Origin: Nitrospirota bacterium
GTDB lineage: Bacteria; Nitrospirota_A; Leptospirillia; Leptospirillales; Leptospirillaceae
Direction of reading: 5' to 3'
Length of the DNA stretch: 6,724 nt
Assembly (NCBI GenBank): GCA_027415455.1
Contig: DAIBSV010000100.1
Location: 1-6,724 of the forward strand
Shown here: piece by piece, positions 1 to 6,566 of the stretch
How the letters are laid out: each line of letters begins with the position of its first letter
Position numbering within the stretch: position 1 is the first letter of the stretch
Program-made: the position numbers and the translations under genes
Notes under the pieces: generated by a model
Database searches by the model: none
What the model was told of the DNA's origin: nothing
Seen by the model: the letters and a program-made list of their open reading frames with translations, nothing else

Positions 1-84
1 ATGACATCCGGACAAATCCCCCTCCGATCTTCGCCGTTATGCCATCCTTGTCGATAGGCAAAAACAACCTTAACGGAGCGCATC

Positions 85-2058
85 GTGGAGAGGCCGGCTG
101 TCATGGGGCACGAAAAACTGTCGATCGTCACGGATGGCCAGCGATACGGGATGGCCCTATCGCGGGTCAAAAAAGAGGCGTTCGAAATCTTTGCCTCGTT
201 GGCGAAAGAGAACCGGGGCGTCTGGATCCCGGAGGGCAAGATCTGGATCTTTGAAGAAGAGGGGACCAAGGCGGTGATCGACCGCCTGGCGGCGATGAAG
301 GAGCCGGTTGTTCCCCGGGAAGAGATCCGGCAAGTTCTCCGCGAGGCCATGCGGTCGCGGGATCCGTATGCCTTGGCCCGTTATCTCAACGTGAGGATCT
401 GTCGGACCAAGGACGCCAAGACGGTGCTGACGTGCCATTACGACAGGATTCTCGTCAAAACAATTCGGGGCGCCAAGGGAAACTTCGTCAAGAACTCGAA
501 GGTCTGGCTGGTACCGATGCCCCCGGAGGCGCTCATCAAGGTTCTGGAAGAAAAGGGGGGCGTCAACGCCGACAATGTGCTGCTCCTCGACGTGGTGGTG
601 GATTTCGAGGAATTCTCGAAATCCAAGGGGACCTCGATCGACGTTTTCTTTGGCGAATCGAAGACGATCGAAAACCCCGGAGGGCCGGCGGGGGAGAAGC
701 CGAAGACGATGACGGCGTTCGGGACGCCGCTCCAGATTCTTCCGGTAAACGAGGATGCCCTCCGGAAAGAGGCAGTCCAATCCGAGCTTCTTCCTCACCA
801 GGTGGAGGGTGTCCGCCATCTTCTTCAGAGGACATCGGCCCTCCTGGCGGACGACATGGGGTTGGGAAAGACGCGCCAGGCGGTCGTGGCCGCCAAGCTG
901 GCCGGAGGCCGGACCTTGATCGTTCCTCCGGCGACGTTACGGAGCAACTGGAAAAACGAGATCATGGCGATCGGCATTCCGGAGGAAACGATCTTTGTCG
1001 TATCGGGGGGGAAGGCCGTTCCGCCGATTACGGCCCGATGGGTCATCTGCAACTACGAGAATGTCGAAACGGTCCTCCAGTCGAACCAGCGGTTCGAGAC
1101 GATCGTGGTGGACGAAGCGCATTTCATCAAGGAATCGGGATCGAAGAGAACGCAGGCCACGATGATGTTGGCGTCGAAGATCCCGCGCCGGTACATCCTG
1201 ACGGCAACGCCGGTCCTCAACCGGGAGAGCGAGATCCATTCGCTCCTGCGCCTGGGGGGGCATCCGGTCGGACTCATGCCGGTGGAGGAATTCTCGAAGA
1301 TTTTCGCCAGAAGCCGGGAGGCCCGCCTCGATCTCAACCATCGAATCTCCGAATGGATGCTGCGCCGGATGAAAACCGAGGTCGTCAGTCTTCCGGGGAA
1401 GGAACGGACGATCGTGAAGCTCGATCCGCCGAAAGCCTTCGTCCGGGAGTTCTCGGAAATCGTCAATAACGAGGGCCTGATGGCTATCCAGAAGTTCGTC
1501 CAGATGATCACGGTGTCCGAACGGCACAAGATTACGTTCGTGGTGGACGCGCTTCAGTCCATGGGGGAGAAGGACAAGGCGATCGTCTTCTGCAACAGGC
1601 TCGAGAGCGTCAATACGATTGTCCGGGAGATGGAGAACGCGGGGATCGGGTGTGTCCGATATACGGGAAAGGAGGTGGAAAACCGGGACGAGGCGGTCCG
1701 TTTATTCCAAAAGGATCCGGACACGCGGGTTTTCGTCTCGACATTTGGCGCCGGCGGCGTGGGGATCACCCTGACGTCGGGGAACATCGTCATCCATGCC
1801 GGACTTCCGATGACGCCGGCCCACCTCGACCAGGCGGAAGACCGGGCCAACCGGATCGGACAAAAGCGGCGTGTCCGGGTGTTGGTTCCGGCCTTGAAGG
1901 GGTCGATCGACGAGGGCCTTCTGGACTTGCTCGACGAAAAAAGGGAACGAATTGGAGAGGTGATGGGCGAAAAGGAGTGGGAGGGGGCTGTCCGACAATT
2001 TGTTCAGGCGACCGTCCGAAATCGGACAAAATCGGGGGAGGGAGAAAAAACGGGATAA
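85..2058 (+). CDS. SNF2-family (SF2) DNA helicase/translocase
   Basis: This is an ATP-dependent DNA translocase of the SNF2 branch of superfamily 2, 657 aa. Visible motifs, in order: motif I DDMGLGKT at residues 256-263 (Walker A); motif Ia around LIVPPATLRSNW; motif II DEAH at 343-346; motif III LTATP at 372-376; motif V GAGGVGITLT; and motif VI QAEDRANRIGQ at 583-593, which is diagnostic of SNF2 proteins. Both RecA lobes look intact. The first ~240 residues lie outside the motor and hold two similar short stretches (about 45-70 and 134-159), each with a K-[IV]-W hydrophobic core followed by a helix, loosely like the HARP segment of SMARCAL1-type annealing helicases (inference). The GTG start at 85 has GGAG six bases upstream. 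ATG at 103, behind GGAGAGG, is an equally usable start. Its place before conjugation genes suggests a role in element DNA processing, maintenance or defence, but the substrate is unknown. Confidence 0.93.
   Translation: MERPAVMGHEKLSIVTDGQRYGMALSRVKKEAFEIFASLAKENRGVWIPEGKIWIFEEEGTKAVIDRLAAMKEPVVPREEIRQVLREAMRSRDPYALARYLNVRICRTKDAKTVLTCHYDRILVKTIRGAKGNFVKNSKVWLVPMPPEALIKVLEEKGGVNADNVLLLDVVVDFEEFSKSKGTSIDVFFGESKTIENPGGPAGEKPKTMTAFGTPLQILPVNEDALRKEAVQSELLPHQVEGVRHLLQRTSALLADDMGLGKTRQAVVAAKLAGGRTLIVPPATLRSNWKNEIMAIGIPEETIFVVSGGKAVPPITARWVICNYENVETVLQSNQRFETIVVDEAHFIKESGSKRTQATMMLASKIPRRYILTATPVLNRESEIHSLLRLGGHPVGLMPVEEFSKIFARSREARLDLNHRISEWMLRRMKTEVVSLPGKERTIVKLDPPKAFVREFSEIVNNEGLMAIQKFVQMITVSERHKITFVVDALQSMGEKDKAIVFCNRLESVNTIVREMENAGIGCVRYTGKEVENRDEAVRLFQKDPDTRVFVSTFGAGGVGITLTSGNIVIHAGLPMTPAHLDQAEDRANRIGQKRRVRVLVPALKGSIDEGLLDLLDEKRERIGEVMGEKEWEGAVRQFVQATVRNRTKSGEGEKTG
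2014..2027. repeat. Inverted repeat GTCCGA-AA-TCGGAC
   Basis: A perfect 6-bp inverted repeat with a 2-base centre lies inside the last codons of the helicase gene. The related TGTCCGACA is at 1989-1997 and a 12-base palindrome with the same core is at 2098-2109. It could be a dimeric repressor site ahead of the pilin gene. CGGAC words are common in this sequence, so chance is a real alternative. Confidence 0.35.
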
Positions 2059-2079
2059 AATTTTTCTGCGCAAAAATGA

Positions 2080-2097
2080 GGGAGTGGTGTCACTCCC
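2080..2097 (+). other. Hairpin between helicase and pilin genes
   Basis: GGGAGTG (2080-2086) pairs perfectly with CACTCCC (2091-2097) across a four-base GTGT loop. No run of T follows, so it is not a standard intrinsic terminator. An AT-rich imperfect palindrome (ATTTTT 2060-2065, AAAAAT 2072-2077) sits just upstream. The pair could limit helicase read-through, stabilise the pilin mRNA 5' end or bind a regulator. The sequence does not decide between these. Confidence 0.45.
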
Positions 2098-2109
2098 GTG
2101 TCCGGACAC
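2098..2109. promoter_or_regulatory. Perfect 12-base palindrome, possible operator
   Basis: GTGTCCGGACAC is fully self-complementary and lies 24 bases before the pilin ATG, directly after the 2080-2097 hairpin. Its TCCGGACA core recurs at 7-14 ahead of the helicase, and shorter relatives occur at 1989-1997, 2014-2027 and in the 4889-5000 gap. This placement would suit an operator of an element-encoded regulator. No regulator gene is in the window, so this is inference from symmetry and position. Confidence 0.35.
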
Positions 2110-2121
2110 ATTTGTCAAACG

Positions 2122-2127
2122 AAAGGA
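2122..2127 (+). promoter_or_regulatory. Ribosome binding site that fixes the pilin start
   Basis: AAAGGA lies six bases before ATG 2134. It supports 2134 over the in-frame GTG at 2098, which lies within the palindrome and would add twelve residues before the charged prepilin leader. Confidence 0.7.
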
Positions 2128-2133
2128 ATCGAC

Positions 2134-2631
2134 ATGCTTCGCAAGAAACAAGAAATCACGAAACGCCTGAATGATCGGGGCGACATTCTCGTTCAGCTGG
2201 GCGTGTACCTGGCCATCCTGGCCATTCTGGTGGCCGCCGCCGTTCACTATCTCCCGGCCATCATGCACAACGGAAAGACGGCGGCGCTCCGGACGCAGAT
2301 CGATGGCCTCATTAGCGTCGGGCATGCCTACGGACAGAGCAATTCAGGAAATCCGTTGGGTCCCTATTATGGAATCGGAGCCTACGGATCGAACGTCTAC
2401 AGCTCTGCGTATGCCCTACTCCCCAATACGTATGGGGTCGGAGGGGCAGGAGTGGGCAACGATTTCGGCGGACGGGGCATCATCACCAATCCTGTCACCG
2501 GAAATTACCAGATGTTTTCTGTTGTCGAATCCGGTCTCCCGACCGATGTTTGCACCAATCTGGCGTCGAGCTATGGAGCGGATATCCTGGCCTCGTGCTC
2601 GGGATCGACGCTGACGCTGACGACGGAGTAA
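2134..2631 (+). CDS. Type IVb major prepilin, PilS-like
   Basis: This is a 165-aa prepilin of the type IVb/PilS kind, the subunit of a thin pilus assembled across the envelope. A charged leader of 16 residues (many K/R, ending DRG) precedes a continuous hydrophobic helix (about residues 18-41, LGVYLAILAILVAAAV), so prepilin peptidase would cut after G16 to give a mature protein of 149 aa beginning DILVQ. The long leader and non-Phe first residue point to type IVb. C140 and C155 near the C-terminus could form the disulfide loop typical of pilins, and the stretch NPVTG...SGLPTDVC resembles the C-terminal part of PilS-type pilins. One oddity is mature position 5, which is Gln (Q21) where Glu is nearly invariant in type IV pilins. 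The gene stops 10 bases before the coupling-protein start, so the two are probably one operon. A minor pilin or pseudopilin role is possible. Confidence 0.85.
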   Translation: MLRKKQEITKRLNDRGDILVQLGVYLAILAILVAAAVHYLPAIMHNGKTAALRTQIDGLISVGHAYGQSNSGNPLGPYYGIGAYGSNVYSSAYALLPNTYGVGGAGVGNDFGGRGIITNPVTGNYQMFSVVESGLPTDVCTNLASSYGADILASCSGSTLTLTTE

Positions 2632-2641
2632 GGTCGGGGCC

Positions 2642-4888
2642 GTGGACACCGCCAACGACGCACACTACAGGGAACAGAAAAAGAGACGTTTTTACAGGAT
2701 CTTTTTCCCGTCGATTCTGGTGGGATTCGTCGTTGCCGATATGATCGCCTCGACGCACTGCTACAACTATTTCGGACGTCCGGAGGCCTTCGGACGTCCG
2801 GATTTCTACTTCTATTCCGAACCCGTCTTTCTCAGTCCTACAGGCAAGGGATTGCTGTCGTGGTATGCGACATTTGGACTGCATCCCAACCCCAACCTTT
2901 CCCCGCCGGCTCTCGCCGAAATCTCGCACGGTTTTCACGTCTCCCTTGTGTTTTTAGGCGTCATCATGGCGGCAATTGGCGGGGGAATGTTCTATGGCTT
3001 GTCGCGGGTGGTCGCCATCCCGGAGATGGACACGACCCAGGGATCGTCGCGCTTTGCCACCGTTAAGGAAATCCATCAGTACGGATTGACCGAGAAAGAG
3101 ATCAAGGGCCCCAAAGTCGTTCTCGGAACCTTCCAGGAAAACGGAAAACGCCAGTTTGCCTACTATGGAGGGCCGGCACACATTTTTCTCTGCGCGCCGT
3201 CACGATCGGGAAAGGGCGTGGGCGTCATCATCCCGACGCTTCTCACCTGGAACGAGTCGATCGTCGTCTTGGACTTCAAGCGGGAAAACTATGTGAACTC
3301 GGCGGGCTATCGAAAGAATGTCCTCAAACAGAACGTGTTCGAATTCTCTCCGGCATCATCTCGCGAGGGGACGGCCCGGTTCAATCCCCTCCTGGAGATC
3401 AGGAAGGGCACGATGAACGAGATTTCGGATACTCAGGTCATCGCCCGAATCATCATGGATCCGGACGGTGACGCGGACCAGAATGATTTTTTCTTTCTGT
3501 CGGGCATCGAACTCGTGACGGCAGCCATCCTCTACGTCATCAACTACGAGGAGGAAAAGACTCTCAACCGTGTGGCCTATCTTCTGGAGTCCGAAAATAT
3601 TCTGAAGGACATGAAGAAGTTCAGCGAGAAGTTGGGAGCCGATCTCAGAAAAAAGCAGGGAACGGACTCGGAGGCCAGTCTGCGGTTTGCCAAATCCGTC
3701 TTCGACAAACTCCAGGGACAGGCGCAGGAAACCTCCACGTCGACGATCGGAGGAGCGACGGCCCGCCTCCAGCTGTACAAGAATCCGGCGATTGCCAGAA
3801 ATACGTCAGCGTCGGATTTTCGAATCCGCGATCTCGTGAGCGACAGGAACGGGGTCGATCGGGGGCCCTGCTCTCTCTATCTCGTGGTTGAAGTCAAGGA
3901 CTGGCCGATCCTCAAACCGCTTTTCCGGATCGTGATCGGACAGATCTTCACCTTGTTGATGCCGCCACTGGAGAAGGACGAGAAGGGCAAGATCATCAAT
4001 CCGAACCTCCATCGCATCCTTCTTCTTCTGGACGAATTTCCGCAGATGGGAAAGATGCAGATCATCGAAGATTCCCTCGCCATCTGCGCCGGATACGGAA
4101 TCATGGTACTCGTGATCGTCCAGGATATCCCCCAGCTCAAAAAAGCCTACGGCGACAACCAGGGGGTCATTTCGAACTGCCACATCCAGGAATATTTCAC
4201 GCCTCAGACGCACGAAACCAAGGAATTTCTCTCGCAGTCCATGGGAAAAACCACGATCGTCAAAAAGATGGATTCACGAAGCGGCAGCCTCCTGGCCGGC
4301 AACAATTCGAAGAGTGTCTCGACCCAAATCTTCCAGCGGGAACTCTACACGCCGGACGAATGTGGTCGCATTCCGGCCAATATGGGGGTTCTTCTCTACG
4401 GGGGAGGATATCCCATCATGGTGAACAAGTTCATGTACTGGAAGGAACCGGAGTGGAATTCGCGCACAGAAGTTCCCTATCCGACAGCATCGGACTCCTT
4501 CTATGCCGAAGAGCCGAAACAGGGGTTGGTGCCCTCGAAGGCGGAAGAGACGGAGGGCCTTCCAGGGGACCCGGGCAAGGCCGCCCTCAGTGCGGAGAAC
4601 GAGAAGAAAACCTCAGCGCCAGTGCGTCGTCTGGTGACGGACAACGATGAATATACGGCGACTTTAATTCGCTCTGTCGTCGCGGGATACAGCGCGGAGA
4701 GCGCAAAAAACAATCTGGCGGCCATGCAGAAAAAAACGGAAAACACGCCAAAAACACCCGATGTTCCGGAGAAAAAAGAGAGCGAAAAAACGTCCGGGGT
4801 AGACGTGCCCAATCCCCTGAAATACGTTTCGGACCAGGATCAGGAGTTTGATCCATGGGTCCAGGGTCACGTCATTGAGGAGTCATAG
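2642..4888 (+). CDS. VirD4/TraG-type conjugal transfer coupling protein
   Basis: This is a type IV secretion coupling ATPase, 748 aa, which recruits relaxase-bound DNA to the transfer channel at the inner membrane. There are two N-terminal membrane helices (about 20-36 and 98-120) separated by a ~60-residue periplasmic loop. Next come a GSSRFAT segment (134-140) equivalent to the GSARWA region of the family, Walker A PSRSGKGVG (186-194), the VVLDFKREN strand (208-216), Walker B LLLLDEFPQMGK ending near 471, and the QDIPQLKKAYG motif near 493-503, all canonical for TraG/VirD4. The C-terminal ~150 residues are hydrophilic, K/E/P-rich and look disordered, and may contact substrates. The GTG start at 2642 is chosen because AAGG lies eight bases upstream and because the next good start (ATG 2741) would remove the first membrane helix. 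No relaxase or VirB-like channel gene is visible here, so these must lie outside the window. Confidence 0.94.
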   Translation: MDTANDAHYREQKKRRFYRIFFPSILVGFVVADMIASTHCYNYFGRPEAFGRPDFYFYSEPVFLSPTGKGLLSWYATFGLHPNPNLSPPALAEISHGFHVSLVFLGVIMAAIGGGMFYGLSRVVAIPEMDTTQGSSRFATVKEIHQYGLTEKEIKGPKVVLGTFQENGKRQFAYYGGPAHIFLCAPSRSGKGVGVIIPTLLTWNESIVVLDFKRENYVNSAGYRKNVLKQNVFEFSPASSREGTARFNPLLEIRKGTMNEISDTQVIARIIMDPDGDADQNDFFFLSGIELVTAAILYVINYEEEKTLNRVAYLLESENILKDMKKFSEKLGADLRKKQGTDSEASLRFAKSVFDKLQGQAQETSTSTIGGATARLQLYKNPAIARNTSASDFRIRDLVSDRNGVDRGPCSLYLVVEVKDWPILKPLFRIVIGQIFTLLMPPLEKDEKGKIINPNLHRILLLLDEFPQMGKMQIIEDSLAICAGYGIMVLVIVQDIPQLKKAYGDNQGVISNCHIQEYFTPQTHETKEFLSQSMGKTTIVKKMDSRSGSLLAGNNSKSVSTQIFQRELYTPDECGRIPANMGVLLYGGGYPIMVNKFMYWKEPEWNSRTEVPYPTASDSFYAEEPKQGLVPSKAEETEGLPGDPGKAALSAENEKKTSAPVRRLVTDNDEYTATLIRSVVAGYSAESAKNNLAAMQKKTENTPKTPDVPEKKESEKTSGVDVPNPLKYVSDQDQEFDPWVQGHVIEES
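2771..2801 (+). repeat. 13-base direct repeat with palindromic core
   Basis: TTCGGACGTCCGG occurs at 2771-2783 and again at 2789-2801, exactly 18 bases apart. Each copy contains the perfect palindrome CGGACGTCCG. It encodes a tandem FGRPEA/FGRPDF in the periplasmic loop of the coupling protein and keeps the reading frame, consistent with a small in-frame duplication. Confidence 0.6.
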
Positions 4889-4900
4889 GAAGGTGGTTTT

Positions 4901-4930
4901 TCGGACAAAAGAAGAGGAATCGGACAAAAG
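4901..4930 (+). repeat. Two direct copies of TCGGACAAAAG
   Basis: TCGGACAAAAG is found at 4901-4911 and 4920-4930, 19 bases start to start, just after the coupling-protein stop. The ten bases TCGGACAAAA also occur at 2022-2031 near the helicase stop. Two further TCCGGAT words follow at 4965-4971 and 4981-4987. They may be protein-binding repeats of the element. Two copies are too few to call an iteron origin. Confidence 0.4.
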
Positions 4931-4994
4931 CCACAGGCATGACATCAAACATGATAAAACACTGTCCGGATCGACTGCTCTCCGGATATGCTCC

Positions 4995-5074
4995 ACGGTC
5001 AACCACCCCGCCGTGAACGCGGAGCCTAAGGAGGGGAGATCGAGACACCGTCGGCTCCACCAGCGGGCCGACGG
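4995..5074 (+). ncRNA. Candidate structured RNA, copy 1
   Basis: This block shares the core GTCAACCACCCCGCC (4998-5012) with the copy at 6623-6637, followed in both by TGAA, GCGGAGC and an AAGGAGG word. A hairpin forms around the TGAA loop (5014-5017) with CCG/CGG and CG/CG pairs and one bulged C. A separate perfect 8-bp hairpin, CCGTCGGC (5048-5055) with GCCGACGG (5067-5074), ends the block. ACGGT (4995-4999) can pair with ACCGT (5047-5051) to close the motif, and GGAGCC (5021-5026) with GGCTCC (5053-5058). Both of these compete with the 8-bp hairpin, so the RNA may switch between folds. No convincing coding frame covers it. It could be a decayed mobile-element RNA end or a leader RNA controlling the next gene. 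Confidence 0.5.
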
Positions 5075-5105
5075 ATCGGGTCTTCCGTGAAAACGCTTCA
5101 GCAGA

Positions 5106-5159
5106 AAGGAGAGGCGCATTTTGCTCCGGCCTGATCGCCGGAGTCCACTGCGCCAATAA
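5106..5159 (+). promoter_or_regulatory. Leader hairpin with a possible 12-codon leader peptide
   Basis: A two-part hairpin precedes the membrane-protein gene: GGCGCA (5113-5118) pairs with TGCGCC (5149-5154), and inside it CTCCGGC (5124-5130) pairs with GCCGGAG (5137-5143) around a six-base loop. AAGGAG (5106-5111) lies nine bases before TTG 5121, which opens a 12-codon frame ending in TAA at 5157-5159, two bases before ATG 5162. That ATG has no well-spaced Shine-Dalgarno of its own. Translation of the short frame through the hairpin, with re-initiation at 5162, would explain the layout. This is inference and TTG is a weak start. Confidence 0.4.
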
Positions 5160-5161
5160 GG

Positions 5162-6514
5162 ATGGGCATCTTTTCGATAAAAAACATTTTCAGGAAAAAG
5201 AACGCGCAAGGAGACGCTCCTCCTGCCAGGGAAAAAAAGATCAAGGTTCCCGCATCCATCAAGATTCCGATGAGAGCCAAGACGAACGGCATCACGCTTG
5301 TCGATCTCCGGACAAAAAAAAGATCGGTCGTCGAGAACTCATTCCCGGGTGGCATGACCCTTGTGTACGAGTCGACGATGCCGGCGGTCTATCGGGACAG
5401 ACGGCTTCCGTCGGGGAAGATCATCCCGGTCTCGCGGGCACTCAAGACATTGGCGACAGAACGGAAGCTGCTCCCGGAAAAAATACGAACCGTCCCGACG
5501 GACAGTGGCATGTTCTGGATGGAAACTCAGGGCGAGTGGAAGTCGACAACGAAAGAGTGTCCCGGCTCTTTTTTGGCCGAAGCGTTCGTCTCGGTGTTGA
5601 CATCGCTTGGGGGAAACGTTCCTGAGGGGGGAGTCGTCCTCTATCCGATATACCCGGAAGATGCCGAAACCGTTGTTCTTGTCCTGATGTACAAGAATCT
5701 GATCGCGACGATCAACGTCTCGCCCGATGCGGCCTCCGCGACAAAATGGCGCCATACCGTGCGGGCCCTGATCGAAACCAATATTGACGAGAAGTGCAAG
5801 AACTTTGGGTTGGAGCCTCCCTCCGTCTCCGCCCCTCTTTTCGTCCTGGTGGACAAACTCAACGAAGAGAAGGTCCCGGACGAACCCGCCATCGAAAGAA
5901 TCGAGCAACTTTACCGAAACGTCCTCGTTGACGCCGTCGTCGCTCTAAAATTCGAACAGAAATACTATCCGCCGATGCTGATGGGGCAACGCTTCAGAGA
6001 ACAGGGCCTGAAAAAAACATCGTGGACTCTTGCCATATTGACGGTGGGCATGATCGTTCTCGTTGTGCTTGGAAAACAGATCGAGGAGGGAAAAAAGAGT
6101 GCCGTGTATCAGTATGCGGAAAACCTCAAATTGCAGGGAGAGATCCAGAAAAACATGATCAGGATCGCGACGGACAAACGCTATCAGAATTTGGTCAGCC
6201 ATCCTCCCGACTACGGCATGGCCCTTCTCCGGTTGTACAAGGACTCCATGCTCCTGAAAAATCGTTCATTTTTCCTGGAAACGCACCAGGATCATTCCTC
6301 ATGGATTCTGTCCGGCCAGGAGGAAACGGGACTCGATATCAAGAAGGCGATTCGTTTCACGAAGACATCGCTTGAAAGGGACGGAGTGGACGAGAAGAAC
6401 CGTCCCGTCCTGATGGATAACGCTTCGCCCATCAACCCGACGGTTGTTTACAAGGGGACATTCCAGCGAGAGATATCGGCCCAGGAATCGGAGACCCCGT
6501 TGTTGATCCGTTAG
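5162..6514 (+). CDS. Bitopic membrane protein, possible type IV pilus accessory (PilO2-like)
   Basis: This is a 450-aa protein that I do not recognise with certainty. A basic N-terminal tail (K/R-rich to about residue 45) leads into a ~240-residue cytoplasmic alpha/beta domain with several predicted beta strands (for example VVLYPIYP and TVVLVLMYKNLIATINV). A single membrane helix at about 288-305 (WTLAILTVGMIVLVVLG) follows a KK pair, giving N-inside topology. After it come a likely coiled coil (about 308-335) and a ~110-residue periplasmic end. This layout matches pilus inner-membrane accessory proteins such as PilO of R64 (PAP_PilO family) or BfpC/TcpR, and the type IVb pilin gene upstream supports it, but no signature motif proves it. 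A type IV secretion scaffold protein is the main alternative. ATG 5162 is the first start after an in-frame TGA at 5132. It has only AAGG directly abutting it, so initiation may be coupled to upstream translation. Confidence 0.88.
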   Translation: MGIFSIKNIFRKKNAQGDAPPAREKKIKVPASIKIPMRAKTNGITLVDLRTKKRSVVENSFPGGMTLVYESTMPAVYRDRRLPSGKIIPVSRALKTLATERKLLPEKIRTVPTDSGMFWMETQGEWKSTTKECPGSFLAEAFVSVLTSLGGNVPEGGVVLYPIYPEDAETVVLVLMYKNLIATINVSPDAASATKWRHTVRALIETNIDEKCKNFGLEPPSVSAPLFVLVDKLNEEKVPDEPAIERIEQLYRNVLVDAVVALKFEQKYYPPMLMGQRFREQGLKKTSWTLAILTVGMIVLVVLGKQIEEGKKSAVYQYAENLKLQGEIQKNMIRIATDKRYQNLVSHPPDYGMALLRLYKDSMLLKNRSFFLETHQDHSSWILSGQEETGLDIKKAIRFTKTSLERDGVDEKNRPVLMDNASPINPTVVYKGTFQREISAQESETPLLIR

Positions 6515-6566
6515 AGAGCAAGACTGGCGAGAGATCGTTTTTCACCACGATAGCAGAGAAAGGAAA

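Noticed and set aside
39..254. 71-codon frame overlapping the helicase start
   Set aside because: It overlaps the SNF2 gene in another frame, lacks a ribosome site and has no recognisable domain.
157..819. 220-codon minus-strand frame
   Set aside because: It is antisense to the helicase N-terminal region, very rich in Arg, Asp and Leu, as expected of a shadow of GC-rich coding sequence.
432..1469. 345-codon plus-strand frame inside the helicase
   Set aside because: Its Gly/Arg/Pro-rich composition with no motif, against a clear SNF2 motif series in the other frame, marks it as a shadow.
2080..2097. Intrinsic terminator after the helicase
   Set aside because: The stem is good but the next bases are GTGTCCGG, with no T-run.
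2098..2133. GTG 2098 as an upstream start for the pilin
   Set aside because: It lies in the palindrome without a ribosome site and would lengthen the leader unnaturally. ATG 2134 has AAAGGA at good spacing.
4901..4987. Iteron-type replication origin
   Set aside because: There are only two exact repeats, no AT-rich unwinding stretch and no replication initiator gene nearby.
4848..5090. 80-codon frame running from the coupling-protein end into the gap
   Set aside because: It overlaps the upstream gene and crosses the RNA hairpins, is rich in His/Arg/Ser, and has no ribosome site or domain.
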